From Bacteroidota bacterium (GTDB taxonomy: Bacteria > Bacteroidota > Bacteroidia > B-17B0 > Aurantibacillaceae): a DNA stretch of 5,395 bases. The notes below the pieces were generated by a model. The model ran no database searches. It was not told where the DNA came from and worked only from the letters and a program-made list of their open reading frames with translations. Numbering within the stretch: the first letter of the stretch is position 1; the number at the start of each line of letters is the position of its first letter. Both the position numbers and the translations under genes were made by a program. Location of the stretch: NCBI GenBank assembly GCA_947474485.1, contig CANJJP010000142.1, forward strand, positions 1 to 5,395. Reading direction: 5' to 3'. Shown here piece after piece: positions 1 through 5,371 of the stretch.

Positions 1-72
1 AAATAACAATAAACCAATAATTCGTCAGATTATTGATTTAATTCCCAATCATATTTCATCAAAAACAATTAA
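1..72 (+). repeat. 72-bp direct repeat, left copy
   Basis: Bases 1-72 match bases 229-300 at 71 of 72 positions: 64 identical bases, one A/T mismatch at 65/293, then 7 identical bases. The match stops sharply at 73/301. The left end coincides with the window start, so the repeat may extend further left. Both copies are transposase 5' coding sequence, which points to two nested or partial insertions, or a local duplication, of the same element. Confidence 0.9.
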
Positions 73-97
73 ACCTAATTGCAAATATTTATATTGA
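1..97 (+). pseudogene. IS4-type transposase 5' fragment, copy 1 (truncated)
   Basis: Bases 2-97 read in one frame as a short peptide beginning NNNKPIIRQIIDLIPNHISS, identical to the start of the better preserved copy at 229-451. They then diverge after position 72 and hit TGA at 95-97. The family is inferred from the second copy (DUF4372, the N-terminal domain of many Bacteroidota IS4-family transposases). No catalytic DDE region follows, so this piece cannot encode an active transposase. It starts at the window edge, so its left extent is unknown. Confidence 0.55.
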
Positions 98-228
98 AAT
101 TGAATTTTCATTATATCAAATATCATAACTATCCGAAAGTCTAAATAATTAAAAAATACGGAAAGGAACATGCATCTGTAAGGTCTCTAAACTCCTTTAA
201 ATAGCATTAGCCTTTTCTACAGAAACAA

Positions 229-300
229 AAATAACAATAAACCAATAATTCGTCAGATTATTGATTTAATTCCCAATCATATTTCATCAAAATCAATTAA
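229..300 (+). repeat. 72-bp direct repeat, right copy
   Basis: This is the partner of bases 1-72 (71/72 identical). Here the sequence continues as recognisable transposase code, so this copy is the more complete one. Confidence 0.9.
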
Positions 301-451
301 TCGCTTTAAAAATGATAAATACTGCCATAAATATAAAACTTATAATCAGTTAGTAGCGCTTTTGTTCGGACAGCTTTGTAAATCCAGTACTCTGGAGAAT
401 ATTTCGGTTGGAATCGGGGTTAGAGAAACATTCATTTCAGACCTTGGATTC
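229..451 (+). pseudogene. IS4-family transposase N-terminal remnant (DUF4372)
   Basis: A frame open from 191 to the TAA at 518-520 encodes, from about 230, a protein typical of the DUF4372 N-terminal domain of IS4-type transposases. Landmarks are PIIRQIIDLIP, the DKYCHKYKTYNQLVALLFGQL region (quoted loosely; about 325-375) and the VGIGVRETFISDLGF block ending at 451. In intact relatives this block leads into a PxKSTxSDxN-like stretch and then the DDE catalytic domain. Here family similarity stops near 451, and the last 22 codons lie antisense to an antitoxin remnant. There is no ATG upstream in frame: the stretch from 191 has none before the homology begins. It is a dead fragment, lacking both its start and its catalytic part. 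I see no matching terminal inverted repeats. Confidence 0.7.
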
Positions 452-483
452 ATGTATAGAAATAGAAAAAATGCAGAAGATGC

Positions 484-673
484 CTATAAATATATAGCTA
501 AAGGAAATTTAGTAGCATAATGCTCATCTTTGTATTGCTTAATAAGAAGCGGGGCAATTTTTAAATTTTTGACCTTCAGGAGAATTTGGCTTCACTTTTT
601 TATCAAATAGTTCATCCGACCAATCTAAATAAGATTGGTATTCCTTTTTTGTTGTAATTGTTTTTAATTGCAT
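484..673 (-). pseudogene. HigA-like antitoxin remnant (frameshifted)
   Basis: On the minus strand an ATG at 673 opens 44 codons ending at TAA 539-541. The peptide starts MQLKTITTKKEYQSYLDW and goes on through DELFDKK and PNSPEGQK. This resembles the N-terminal segment of HigA-type antitoxins (COG5499), which neutralise a HigB mRNA interferase and autorepress through an HTH further downstream. Around 550-555 the expected frame shifts: the next frame reads LLIKQYKDEHY, the usual continuation of that family (LLIxxYExxHY), before a stop at 484-486. So the gene carries a frameshift and lacks the C-terminal HTH. No toxin gene is seen upstream of it (674-792). Similarity is from memory of the family, not from a search. 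Confidence 0.55.
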
Positions 674-792
674 TATTTCTTCAACAATTATATTGTCGCA
701 TTCCTTTAATACATTAAAACTATAAAATTTCGTCTAATAACAATTTAGTTTGATTTATATTTTAATCAATACAAATACCCTAAATTTACATC

Positions 793-1560
793 ATGAAAAA
801 ATTCACACTTCTTAGTATATTCGTTTTAACATTATTAATTCCGGTTACAAGTTTTGCTTGGGGAAAAACTGGTCATCAAATTGTAGCGAAAATTGCAAAA
901 GCACATTTAGAGCCAGGTGTTTTAGACTCCGTGCAAAAATACTTAGGAGTAATGAGTTTTGAAGATGCTTCAACCTGGATGGATGATGTAAGAAAAGACA
1001 GCAGCTTAAACTTTATGAAACCTTGGCATTACGTAAATGTGGAGAAAGATAAAACCTATGTAAAAAATAATGAACCTAATATAATAAACGAATTAGATAT
1101 TGTAATTGCTGATTTAAAAAATAGAAATGGTAGAAAGAGTGAAGATATAAATTTTTCACTCAAACAATTATTTCATTTAGTTGGAGATTTGCACCAACCG
1201 CTGCACGCGGGTTACAGAGTTGATAAAGGTGGAAACGACATAAATGTAAAACACGAAGGAAAAGATAAAAACTTACATTGGGCCTGGGATTCAGAAATTA
1301 TAAAAAGTAAATCGATTACTTACGAGCAAGTGGAAAAGAAAGCAATGAAGCTTTCAAGTAAAAAGTTAAAAAAGGTGCAGATAATTGACGTGTTAGCTTG
1401 GATGAACGAATCGAGAAGTTATTTACCAAAAGTATATAAGGTTAAGAATAACGAAATTGACCAAAAATACATGGATAAAAATGCAAAGATTATTGAGAAG
1501 CAATTAATGCTTGGTGGTTTGCGTTTAGCGGCAGTATTAAACGATTCATTTAGAAAATAA
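793..1560 (+). CDS. S1/P1-type zinc-dependent nuclease, exported
   Basis: This 255-residue protein has a clear signal peptide (KK, then a hydrophobic stretch to about residue 20, cleavage after SFA at 22). The mature chain thus begins with Trp23, which in this family is itself a zinc ligand through its free N-terminus. All nine zinc ligands of the S1/P1 trinuclear site can be placed: W23, H28 (GKTGHQ), D64 (STWMDD), H79 (PWHY), H128, D132 and H138 (FHLVGDLHQPLH), H162 and D166 (NLHWAWD). The family cleaves single-stranded DNA and RNA and removes 3' phosphates. In Gram-negatives it acts in the periplasm or outside the cell, so nucleotide scavenging is a reasonable role. There is no cysteine in the whole protein, so the disulfides of the fungal enzymes are absent. 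It is the first gene of a tight plus-strand trio; the next ATG is 1 base beyond its stop. The start at 793 is fixed by the signal peptide. Confidence 0.95.
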   Translation: MKKFTLLSIFVLTLLIPVTSFAWGKTGHQIVAKIAKAHLEPGVLDSVQKYLGVMSFEDASTWMDDVRKDSSLNFMKPWHYVNVEKDKTYVKNNEPNIINELDIVIADLKNRNGRKSEDINFSLKQLFHLVGDLHQPLHAGYRVDKGGNDINVKHEGKDKNLHWAWDSEIIKSKSITYEQVEKKAMKLSSKKLKKVQIIDVLAWMNESRSYLPKVYKVKNNEIDQKYMDKNAKIIEKQLMLGGLRLAAVLNDSFRK

Positions 1561-1561
1561 A

Positions 1562-1801
1562 ATGGAACAAAAGCAAAAAGATCCATTACACGGAGTAACA
1601 TTAGCAATGATTGTTGCTTTTCTGCAAGAAAAATATGGTTGGGAAGAATTGGATAATAGAATAAAAATCAATTGTTTCTCGGTAAACCCAAGTATTAAAT
1701 CAAGCCTAACCTTTTTACGCAAAACACCTTGGGCACGAAAAAAGGTGGAAGATTTATATTTAGAAACCATTTCAAAAAAAAAAATTCATGAAGCACATTA
1801 A
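1562..1801 (+). CDS. VF530 family (DUF2132) small putative DNA-binding protein
   Basis: This 79-residue protein matches the VF530/DUF2132 family along most of its length. The family marks are DPLHGVTL (7-14), YGWEEL (25-30), RIKINCF (33-39), NPSIKSSLTFLRKTPWAR (42-59) and KVEDLY (61-66). The family is known as a small helical fold that has been proposed to bind DNA; its cellular role is not established. There is no signal peptide, so it should be cytoplasmic, unlike its two neighbours. It begins 1 base after the nuclease stop and overlaps the next gene by 14 bases, which suggests co-transcription and translational coupling. The last about 10 residues (SKKKIHEAH) follow the conserved domain and are encoded across an 11-A run at 1774-1784, so this tail is probably not under strong selection. 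Confidence 0.92.
   Translation: MEQKQKDPLHGVTLAMIVAFLQEKYGWEELDNRIKINCFSVNPSIKSSLTFLRKTPWARKKVEDLYLETISKKKIHEAH
1774..1784 (+). other. A11 homopolymer tract at a gene overlap
   Basis: Eleven consecutive A lie inside the 3' end of the VF530 gene, 3 bases before the ATG of the next gene. The VF530 frame reads through as S-K-K-K-I. Loss of one A (or gain of two) would put it in frame with the downstream gene, running through that gene's own ATG. Runs of this length are known to be prone to replication and RNA-polymerase slippage; whether it happens here cannot be seen. Confidence 0.9.
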
Positions 1802-2276
1802 ACTTACATTAGTACTAGTGAGTTTGTTTTCATTAACATCACTTGCTCAAAAAAACAAGAAAGACAGTCTGTTAAAAAACGAGATCAACTTGTTTATGGA
1901 CAAGTGGCATTTGTTTGCAACAAATGCGGACACTTTGTTTTTTGAAATGATGGCGCCTAATGGAGTTTATATTGGAACTGATAAAACCGAAATTTGGAAA
2001 AGAGATGAGTTTAAAAAATGGGCAATGCCTTTTTTCAAAAGAAAATCAGCTTGGGATTTTAAAGCAATAAAGCGCAACATTTATTTTTCGGACGATAAAA
2101 AATACGCATGGTTTGATGAGCAGTTGGATACTTGGATGGGAGTTTGCCAATCATCAGGAGTTTTAAAACGAAAAGGAAAAACATGGCAAATAGAACACTA
2201 CCAACTTTCGGTAACCTTGCCTAATGAGGTAACAAAGGATTTTATTAAGCTAGTTAAGGATTACGAGAAGAAATAA
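1788..2276 (+). CDS. Exported SnoaL-like / NTF2-fold protein
   Basis: This 162-residue protein has a signal peptide (KHIK, then a hydrophobic core to about residue 19, likely cleavage SLA|Q at 20/21). The rest fits the SnoaL-like (SnoaL_3, NTF2-superfamily) domain found in many Bacteroidota secreted proteins: a first helix with W40 and A44, then APNGVYIGTDKTEIW (56-70), the FKKWAMPFF helix (75-83), AWDF (88-91), then WFDEQLDTWMG (108-118), SSGVLKRKGKTWQIEHYQLSV (starting at 122, the final beta strands) and PNE (145-147). NTF2-fold proteins form a cone-shaped pocket and may be enzymes or ligand binders. No catalytic set can be assigned, so the substrate is unknown. Its ATG lies within the VF530 gene (14-base overlap), consistent with coupled translation. 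The start is supported by the signal peptide. Confidence 0.88.
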   Translation: MKHIKLTLVLVSLFSLTSLAQKNKKDSLLKNEINLFMDKWHLFATNADTLFFEMMAPNGVYIGTDKTEIWKRDEFKKWAMPFFKRKSAWDFKAIKRNIYFSDDKKYAWFDEQLDTWMGVCQSSGVLKRKGKTWQIEHYQLSVTLPNEVTKDFIKLVKDYEKK

Positions 2277-2289
2277 TTTTTGTAATAGA

Positions 2290-2319
2290 GAAAATAAAAT
2301 AATTAATAGCCTTATTTTC
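2290..2319 (+). other. AT-rich hairpin downstream of the SnoaL-like gene
   Basis: Bases 2290-2297 and 2312-2319 are perfectly complementary over 8 bp (GAAAATAA / TTATTTTC) with a 14-base loop, 13 bases after the stop at 2276. The stem has only one G:C pair and no T-run follows, so it is at best a weak 3' end structure for the trio transcript. Confidence 0.3.
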
Positions 2320-2385
2320 CCATAAAATTCAAATCGCTTCTTAATTTGTATTACCCTTTTGTAATGAAATTCTTGATGTACAGAG

Positions 2386-2442
2386 GAAAGACTGTGTCGA
2401 AATCTTCATAAAAACCGAGAAGTCATTTCGAGCCAGTCTTTC
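2386..2442. repeat. Imperfect inverted repeat, 18-bp arms (REP-like)
   Basis: The arms at 2386-2403 and 2425-2442 pair at 16 of 18 positions (GAAAGACTG...CGAAAT against ATTTCG...CAGTCTTTC). The loop is 21 bases and holds a further CTTC/GAAG pairing at 2404-2407/2419-2422. No T-run follows on either strand, so this is not a standard intrinsic terminator. The TCATTTCGAG core at 2423-2432 resembles a motif common in interspersed palindromic repeats of Bacteroidota genomes, which suggests one unit of a genome-wide family. It sits in the convergent gap between two genes facing each other, where such repeats usually accumulate. Confidence 0.7.
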
Positions 2443-2453
2443 GCAGGCAGTTG

Positions 2454-2511
2454 AATTTTGTTGGCTCCCCAATTTAAAATGAAATCCCAAACATGATTGC
2501 CAACAAAAATT
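2454..2511. repeat. Inverted repeat, 12-13 bp arms
   Basis: Bases 2454-2465 (AATTTTGTTGGC) pair with 2499-2511 (GCCAACAAAAATT) apart from one extra A, across a 33-base loop. The outer 7-bp pair TCATTTC (2423-2429) / GAAATGA (2519-2525) encloses it, so 2423-2525 can be read as one long nested palindrome of about 103 bp. It has the look of a MITE- or REP-like element with no coding capacity. Confidence 0.6.
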
Positions 2512-2518
2512 GTATCGA

Positions 2519-2538
2519 GAAATGATATTTATCATTTC
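2519..2538. repeat. Perfect 9-bp palindrome with TT centre
   Basis: GAAATGATA (2519-2527), TT, TATCATTTC (2530-2538) is a perfect inverted repeat. Its left arm also pairs with TCATTTC at 2423-2429, so two alternative folds compete. It appears to form the right edge of the repeat cluster. Confidence 0.8.
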
Positions 2539-2568
2539 ATTAAAACTTACTAAAAAAACAAATGGAAT

Positions 2569-2793
2569 TTAGCCCTTGCAATAATTTAAAGCATCAAAAC
2601 GTACTTGAGATGAAATATTTACTGAAGTGCATTGCAACACCTCTGCAACGCTGTAAAAAGGAACAGCAGATAAAATATCATCTCCACCATCGCCTCTAAA
2701 TATGATGATTGCGTTTACTGAAAATATTTCTAAAATGCTGGGCAAGGTACCTTCTATTCTCTCTATAGAAACGATGGCTAAAAAATCTTTATC
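2569..2793 (-). pseudogene. Unrecognised open stretch without ATG, possible gene remnant
   Basis: The minus strand is open for 74 codons, from just after a TAG at 2794-2796 to a TAA at 2569-2571, with no ATG in frame; a TTG could give about 57 residues. The reading has a coding look: many codons start with G or A, and the composition is mixed, for example RGDGGDDILSAVPFYSVAEVL followed by a possible helical end (QVRFDALNYCKG; quoted in parts). It lies directly downstream of the U32 gene on the same strand, in a gap with no other gene. I do not recognise the family. It may be the decayed 3' end of a gene or a chance frame; the opposite strand also has a 65-codon ATG frame (2702-2899) that overlaps the U32 3' end. 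Confidence 0.25.
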
Positions 2794-2813
2794 CTACAAA
2801 TTATTCAAACAAA

Positions 2814-4691
2814 CTACCTACTTAATTGTGATTCCTGATCTTCTATTTCAAACTCGGCATCTTTTTCCCAAATTTCCATTTCGCAGGGTTTGCAGTTGAA
2901 TTTTAATTTGTATTCTAATTCGCCTTGCTTTAACACTAAAGGTTCCACTACCTTCTCGCCCATTGTTTCACGTTGAAAGCGTGCACATTTGCCTAACTCG
3001 TATTTTACACAATACTTGGTTGTCATTACACGCGATTTACCTGGATCCCATTGCAGCTCAAAAGCTTTTTCAATTTCGGTTACACCATGGCGCTTGTAAA
3101 AGGCACGTGCCATATGGTTTGCAACATTATAAGTAAAATCTAATTGAGTAACAGGATACGGATGATCTGTTTTCTTGATTTGAAATTCTTCGCGGTGATA
3201 TTCTTTAATACGTATATCAATCAATTGTTCTAACACAACTCTACGCGCTTCATTAATTTTTGAGATAGGTAAAAACCAATTGTTCGAAAACTGAATATCA
3301 ATTGCATCTACTATAAAAGGTGTGTTACCTGTTTTCGAAAGATTTTTTTGAATGTTTGGTAAAGTTGAGTCACCATTTTTTGCTACTTCTTTTTCTGATT
3401 CAATTTTAGAAACACTTACATGCCCATCTTCATCAGTAGCTTGTAATAAAAAGCCTATAGCAGTTTCGGTAAATTTTAAATTAACACCAATTTTTCTAAC
3501 AGCACTATCTTCACGCTCCACCAATCTATTAAACTCTGCATCCGAATTACGAAAAATCATGGTACCAACTTTCAATGGCTTAAAAGTGTTGGGCACAACA
3601 ATATCATTAACAATAATGTTTACTTGTGCTCCATCGGCTTCTCCATTTTCATTTAAAAAATAAAGACCATCACCATTGTTTAGTTTTTCAAAATTTTCGA
3701 TTACATAACCGTTTGCTTTAACTTCAAGTACTTTACCAATTTCTTGTCCCTGTGATTTTGGTGTATCCCATGAGCCAATTTTTTCTTTGCGTTTGTTTAC
3801 AAAGTAATCTGTATAACCGCGGTTAAAACTTCTGTCCATCTCCGGTTCAAAGTTGTGGAAGGTGCGGCCTGAAGAAGCTTTGATATATTTATCGGTTCCT
3901 GCTAAAAACAAATCTAATTTCTTTCTTAAATACGAAACGTTATTTTTAACGTACACCATATCTTTTAAGCGACCTTCAATTTTAAATGAAGTAACACCTA
4001 CTTCAATTAAACTTGGTAATTGATCACTTAAATCTAAATCTTTAATAGATAATAAATGTGAACTTGATAATAAAGTTTTACCTGTACCATCAATTAAATT
4101 ATAAGGTAATCTGCAATTTTGTGCGCATGAGCCTCGGTTAGCGCTGCGCTCACCATTTGCCACACTCATATAACAATTTCCACTAAACGACACGCACAAT
4201 GCACCCGAAACAAAAAACTCTAATTCAACATCTGTTGCTTCGTGTATTTCTTTAATTTGATCTAAGTTTAACTCGCGCGCTAATACAACGCGTTTCATAC
4301 CTGCATCAGCCAAAAACTTTACATGCTTTGAATCGCGGTTATTAGCTTGTGTGCTCGCGTGTATAACAATTGGTGGCAAGTCCATTTCAAGCACTGCCAT
4401 GTCTTGCACAATTAAGGCATCAACACCAATGGCATACAATTCATGAATCATGTTTTTGCAATCTTCCAATTCATTATCGTACAAAATAGTATTAACCACA
4501 ACAAACACTTGCGCTTTAAACAAATGTGCGTATTCTACCAAAGATGCAATATCCTCCAATGAGTTGGTTGCATTAGAGCGAGCTCCAAATTGCGGGGCAC
4601 CAATGTAAACCGCATCTGCACCAGCATTAATGGCAGCCATACCTTGAACTAAGTTTTTGGCAGGGGCTAATATTTCTACTTTCTTTTTCAT
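2814..4691 (-). CDS. U32 family protein, RlhA-like (Fe-S RNA hydroxylase type)
   Basis: The protein is 625 residues from the ATG at 4691 (631 from an upstream ATG at 4709). The N-terminal U32 domain (about 1-260) shows EILAPAKN at the start, AGADAVYIG, HASTQANN (111-118), VLARELNLDQI, and the U32 signature EFFVSGALC...GNCYMS with cysteines at 166, 173, 189 and 193, then SFKIEGRLK near 235-243. The rest, including a DUF3656/collagenase-like middle, gives a length close to E. coli RlhA (about 650) rather than TrhP (about 450). Relatives labelled peptidase are now known, for RlhA and TrhP, to hydroxylate RNA (23S rRNA C2501 or tRNA U34) using an Fe-S centre and prephenate-derived chemistry. RlhA-like function is therefore likely, but the target RNA cannot be settled here. 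The C-terminus adds four cysteines (561, 569, 600, 603). The shorter start is preferred because relatives begin MKK-ILAPA and a promoter-like box covers the upstream ATG. No Shine-Dalgarno is seen for either start. Confidence 0.93.
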   Translation of the reverse strand: MKKKVEILAPAKNLVQGMAAINAGADAVYIGAPQFGARSNATNSLEDIASLVEYAHLFKAQVFVVVNTILYDNELEDCKNMIHELYAIGVDALIVQDMAVLEMDLPPIVIHASTQANNRDSKHVKFLADAGMKRVVLARELNLDQIKEIHEATDVELEFFVSGALCVSFSGNCYMSVANGERSANRGSCAQNCRLPYNLIDGTGKTLLSSSHLLSIKDLDLSDQLPSLIEVGVTSFKIEGRLKDMVYVKNNVSYLRKKLDLFLAGTDKYIKASSGRTFHNFEPEMDRSFNRGYTDYFVNKRKEKIGSWDTPKSQGQEIGKVLEVKANGYVIENFEKLNNGDGLYFLNENGEADGAQVNIIVNDIVVPNTFKPLKVGTMIFRNSDAEFNRLVEREDSAVRKIGVNLKFTETAIGFLLQATDEDGHVSVSKIESEKEVAKNGDSTLPNIQKNLSKTGNTPFIVDAIDIQFSNNWFLPISKINEARRVVLEQLIDIRIKEYHREEFQIKKTDHPYPVTQLDFTYNVANHMARAFYKRHGVTEIEKAFELQWDPGKSRVMTTKYCVKYELGKCARFQRETMGEKVVEPLVLKQGELEYKLKFNCKPCEMEIWEKDAEFEIEDQESQLSR

Positions 4692-4699
4692 CTTAGCTG

Positions 4700-4731
4700 C
4701 AAAGGTCATGAATTATTGGGAGGATACCAAA
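4700..4731 (-). promoter_or_regulatory. Bacteroidota-type promoter for the U32 gene
   Basis: Read on the minus strand, TTTG (4731-4728) is followed after 20 bases by GACCTTTG (4707-4700). This is one base off the Bacteroidota -7 consensus TAnnTTTG, with the expected -33 TTTG spacing. The start of transcription would fall around 4695, leaving only a few leader bases before the ATG at 4691. An alternative -7 box, TACTTTTG (4735-4728), fits the consensus exactly but has no TTTG at the right distance; it would give a leader of about 14 bases before the ATG at 4709. Confidence 0.4.
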
Positions 4732-4742
4732 AGTAGGGCAAT

Positions 4743-4771
4743 AAAAAAAGCCTTTATTAATGAGGTCTTTT
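4743..4771 (-). terminator. Weak intrinsic terminator after the DUF559 gene
   Basis: On the minus strand, AAAAGACCT (4771-4763), an 8-9 base loop and AGGC lead into a T7 run (4749-4743). The stem is short: CCT/AGG plus flanking A:T pairs, with one mismatch and one G:T. It lies about 65 bases after the DUF559 stop and just upstream of the U32 promoter, so it would insulate the two minus-strand genes. The long T-run is the strongest part of the case. Confidence 0.35.
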
Positions 4772-4835
4772 ACATGCAGTTTATCAATTGTTTACAGCAA
4801 TAAGATTAAGTTTGAACACAATGTAAAGGAATTAG

Positions 4836-5240
4836 TTAATGATAGCAATTTATAGGCTTTTGCTCAATCCCAAGTTTATATGTTTTTATTTGTTCTTCAA
4901 TTAAATGTGGATTTGTAAACACATCGTCATTATTAAAACGTATAACATATAAACCTTGCTCTTTTAAAAATTGTTCTCGTTTAATATCTTTTTGCTTTAC
5001 TTCTTCTACTTCATTTATGCTACCATCCAATTCAATCGCCAATTTTAATTCGTGGCAATAAAAATCTGCAATGAACGGACCAATTGGATGCTGTCTTCTA
5101 ATTTTTATATTTAACATATTTCGATTACGAACCATTTTCGAAAACAATTCTTCGGCATAAGTTTGCCTCTTGCGCAGGTCTTTAGCAAATTCCTGAGCTC
5201 TCTTACTTTCATTATGGTGAAATGGAATTTTGCTATTCAT
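4836..5240 (-). CDS. DUF559 domain protein (Vsr-like endonuclease fold)
   Basis: This 134-residue protein is made almost entirely of one DUF559 domain, a relative of very-short-patch-repair (Vsr) endonucleases in the PD-(D/E)XK superfamily. Visible marks are the N-terminal LRKRQTYAEELF helix (22-33), then KIRRQHPIGPFIADFYC (46-62), KLAIELDGS (66-74), EEVKQKDIKREQFLKEQG (79-96) and VIRFNNDDV (99-107). D59, E70 and D72 fit the metal-binding acidic set. The histidine that usually follows the DG (as in DGxxH) is replaced by N76. Solo DUF559 proteins are very common in Bacteroidota and environmental bacteria; their substrate is generally unknown. The ATG at 5240 overlaps the TGA of a broken upstream frame as ATGA, and the gene ends 145 bases before the U32 start. 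No clear promoter is seen upstream within the window. Confidence 0.92.
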   Translation of the reverse strand: MNSKIPFHHNESKRAQEFAKDLRKRQTYAEELFSKMVRNRNMLNIKIRRQHPIGPFIADFYCHELKLAIELDGSINEVEEVKQKDIKREQFLKEQGLYVIRFNNDDVFTNPHLIEEQIKTYKLGIEQKPINCYH

Positions 5241-5371
5241 TTACTAAAACAAATAAAAGAACCTGCTGCAACTTTTATATCGTATAATGGAACAGAATTT
5301 AAATAAGGTATAACATCTTCACTGTGCAAAATCCTTAGCCTAAAGTTCTTTTTGTAAACTGGCAATGTTTC
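5237..5371 (-). pseudogene. Broken reading frame at the window edge, weakly S24/LexA-like
   Basis: The minus strand is open for 44 codons from a TAA at 5372-5374 to a TGA at 5237-5239 that overlaps the DUF559 ATG. The part reading SEDVIPYLNSVPLYDIKVAAGSF looks protein-like (quoted in parts: VIPYLNSVPLYD, then IKVAAGSF). It recalls the VPLYDxKxAAG block preceding the catalytic region of S24/LexA-like proteins, but is cut off after five more residues. There is no ATG. Other frames just upstream (5340-5395) also look coding but carry stops, so this is probably a frameshifted and truncated relic. Family assignment is tentative. Confidence 0.3.

Noticed and set aside
452..520. The last 22 codons of the transposase frame as genuine transposase
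   Set aside because: They do not resemble the segment that follows FISDLGF in intact relatives, and part of them is antisense to the antitoxin remnant.
1..730. CRISPR array or intact insertion sequence in the repeat-bearing left end
   Set aside because: There are only two repeat copies, 156 bases apart, both coding for a transposase start; no terminal inverted repeats or catalytic domain are present.
749..777. Promoter for the nuclease gene (TTTG at 749-752)
   Set aside because: The -33-like TTTG is present but the -7 region (around 770-777) matches TAnnTTTG poorly, so it is not annotated.
1419..1607. 62-codon minus-strand frame
   Set aside because: It lies antisense to the 3' end of the S1/P1 nuclease and the start of the VF530 gene, both firmly identified, and has no recognisable motif.
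1546..1770. 74-codon minus-strand frame
   Set aside because: It is the antisense shadow of the VF530 gene, which matches its family over nearly its full length on the plus strand.
2341..2535. 64-codon minus-strand frame
   Set aside because: It coincides with the palindromic repeat cluster; its peptide is what a repeat translates to, with no domain character.
2702..2899. 65-codon plus-strand frame starting MMIAFTENISKML
   Set aside because: Its last third lies antisense to the 3' end of the U32 gene, there is no promoter or family resemblance, and the opposite strand has the more coding-like frame over 2702-2793.
3352..3663. 103-codon plus-strand frame
   Set aside because: It is entirely antisense to the U32 gene; composition reflects the reverse of that coding sequence.
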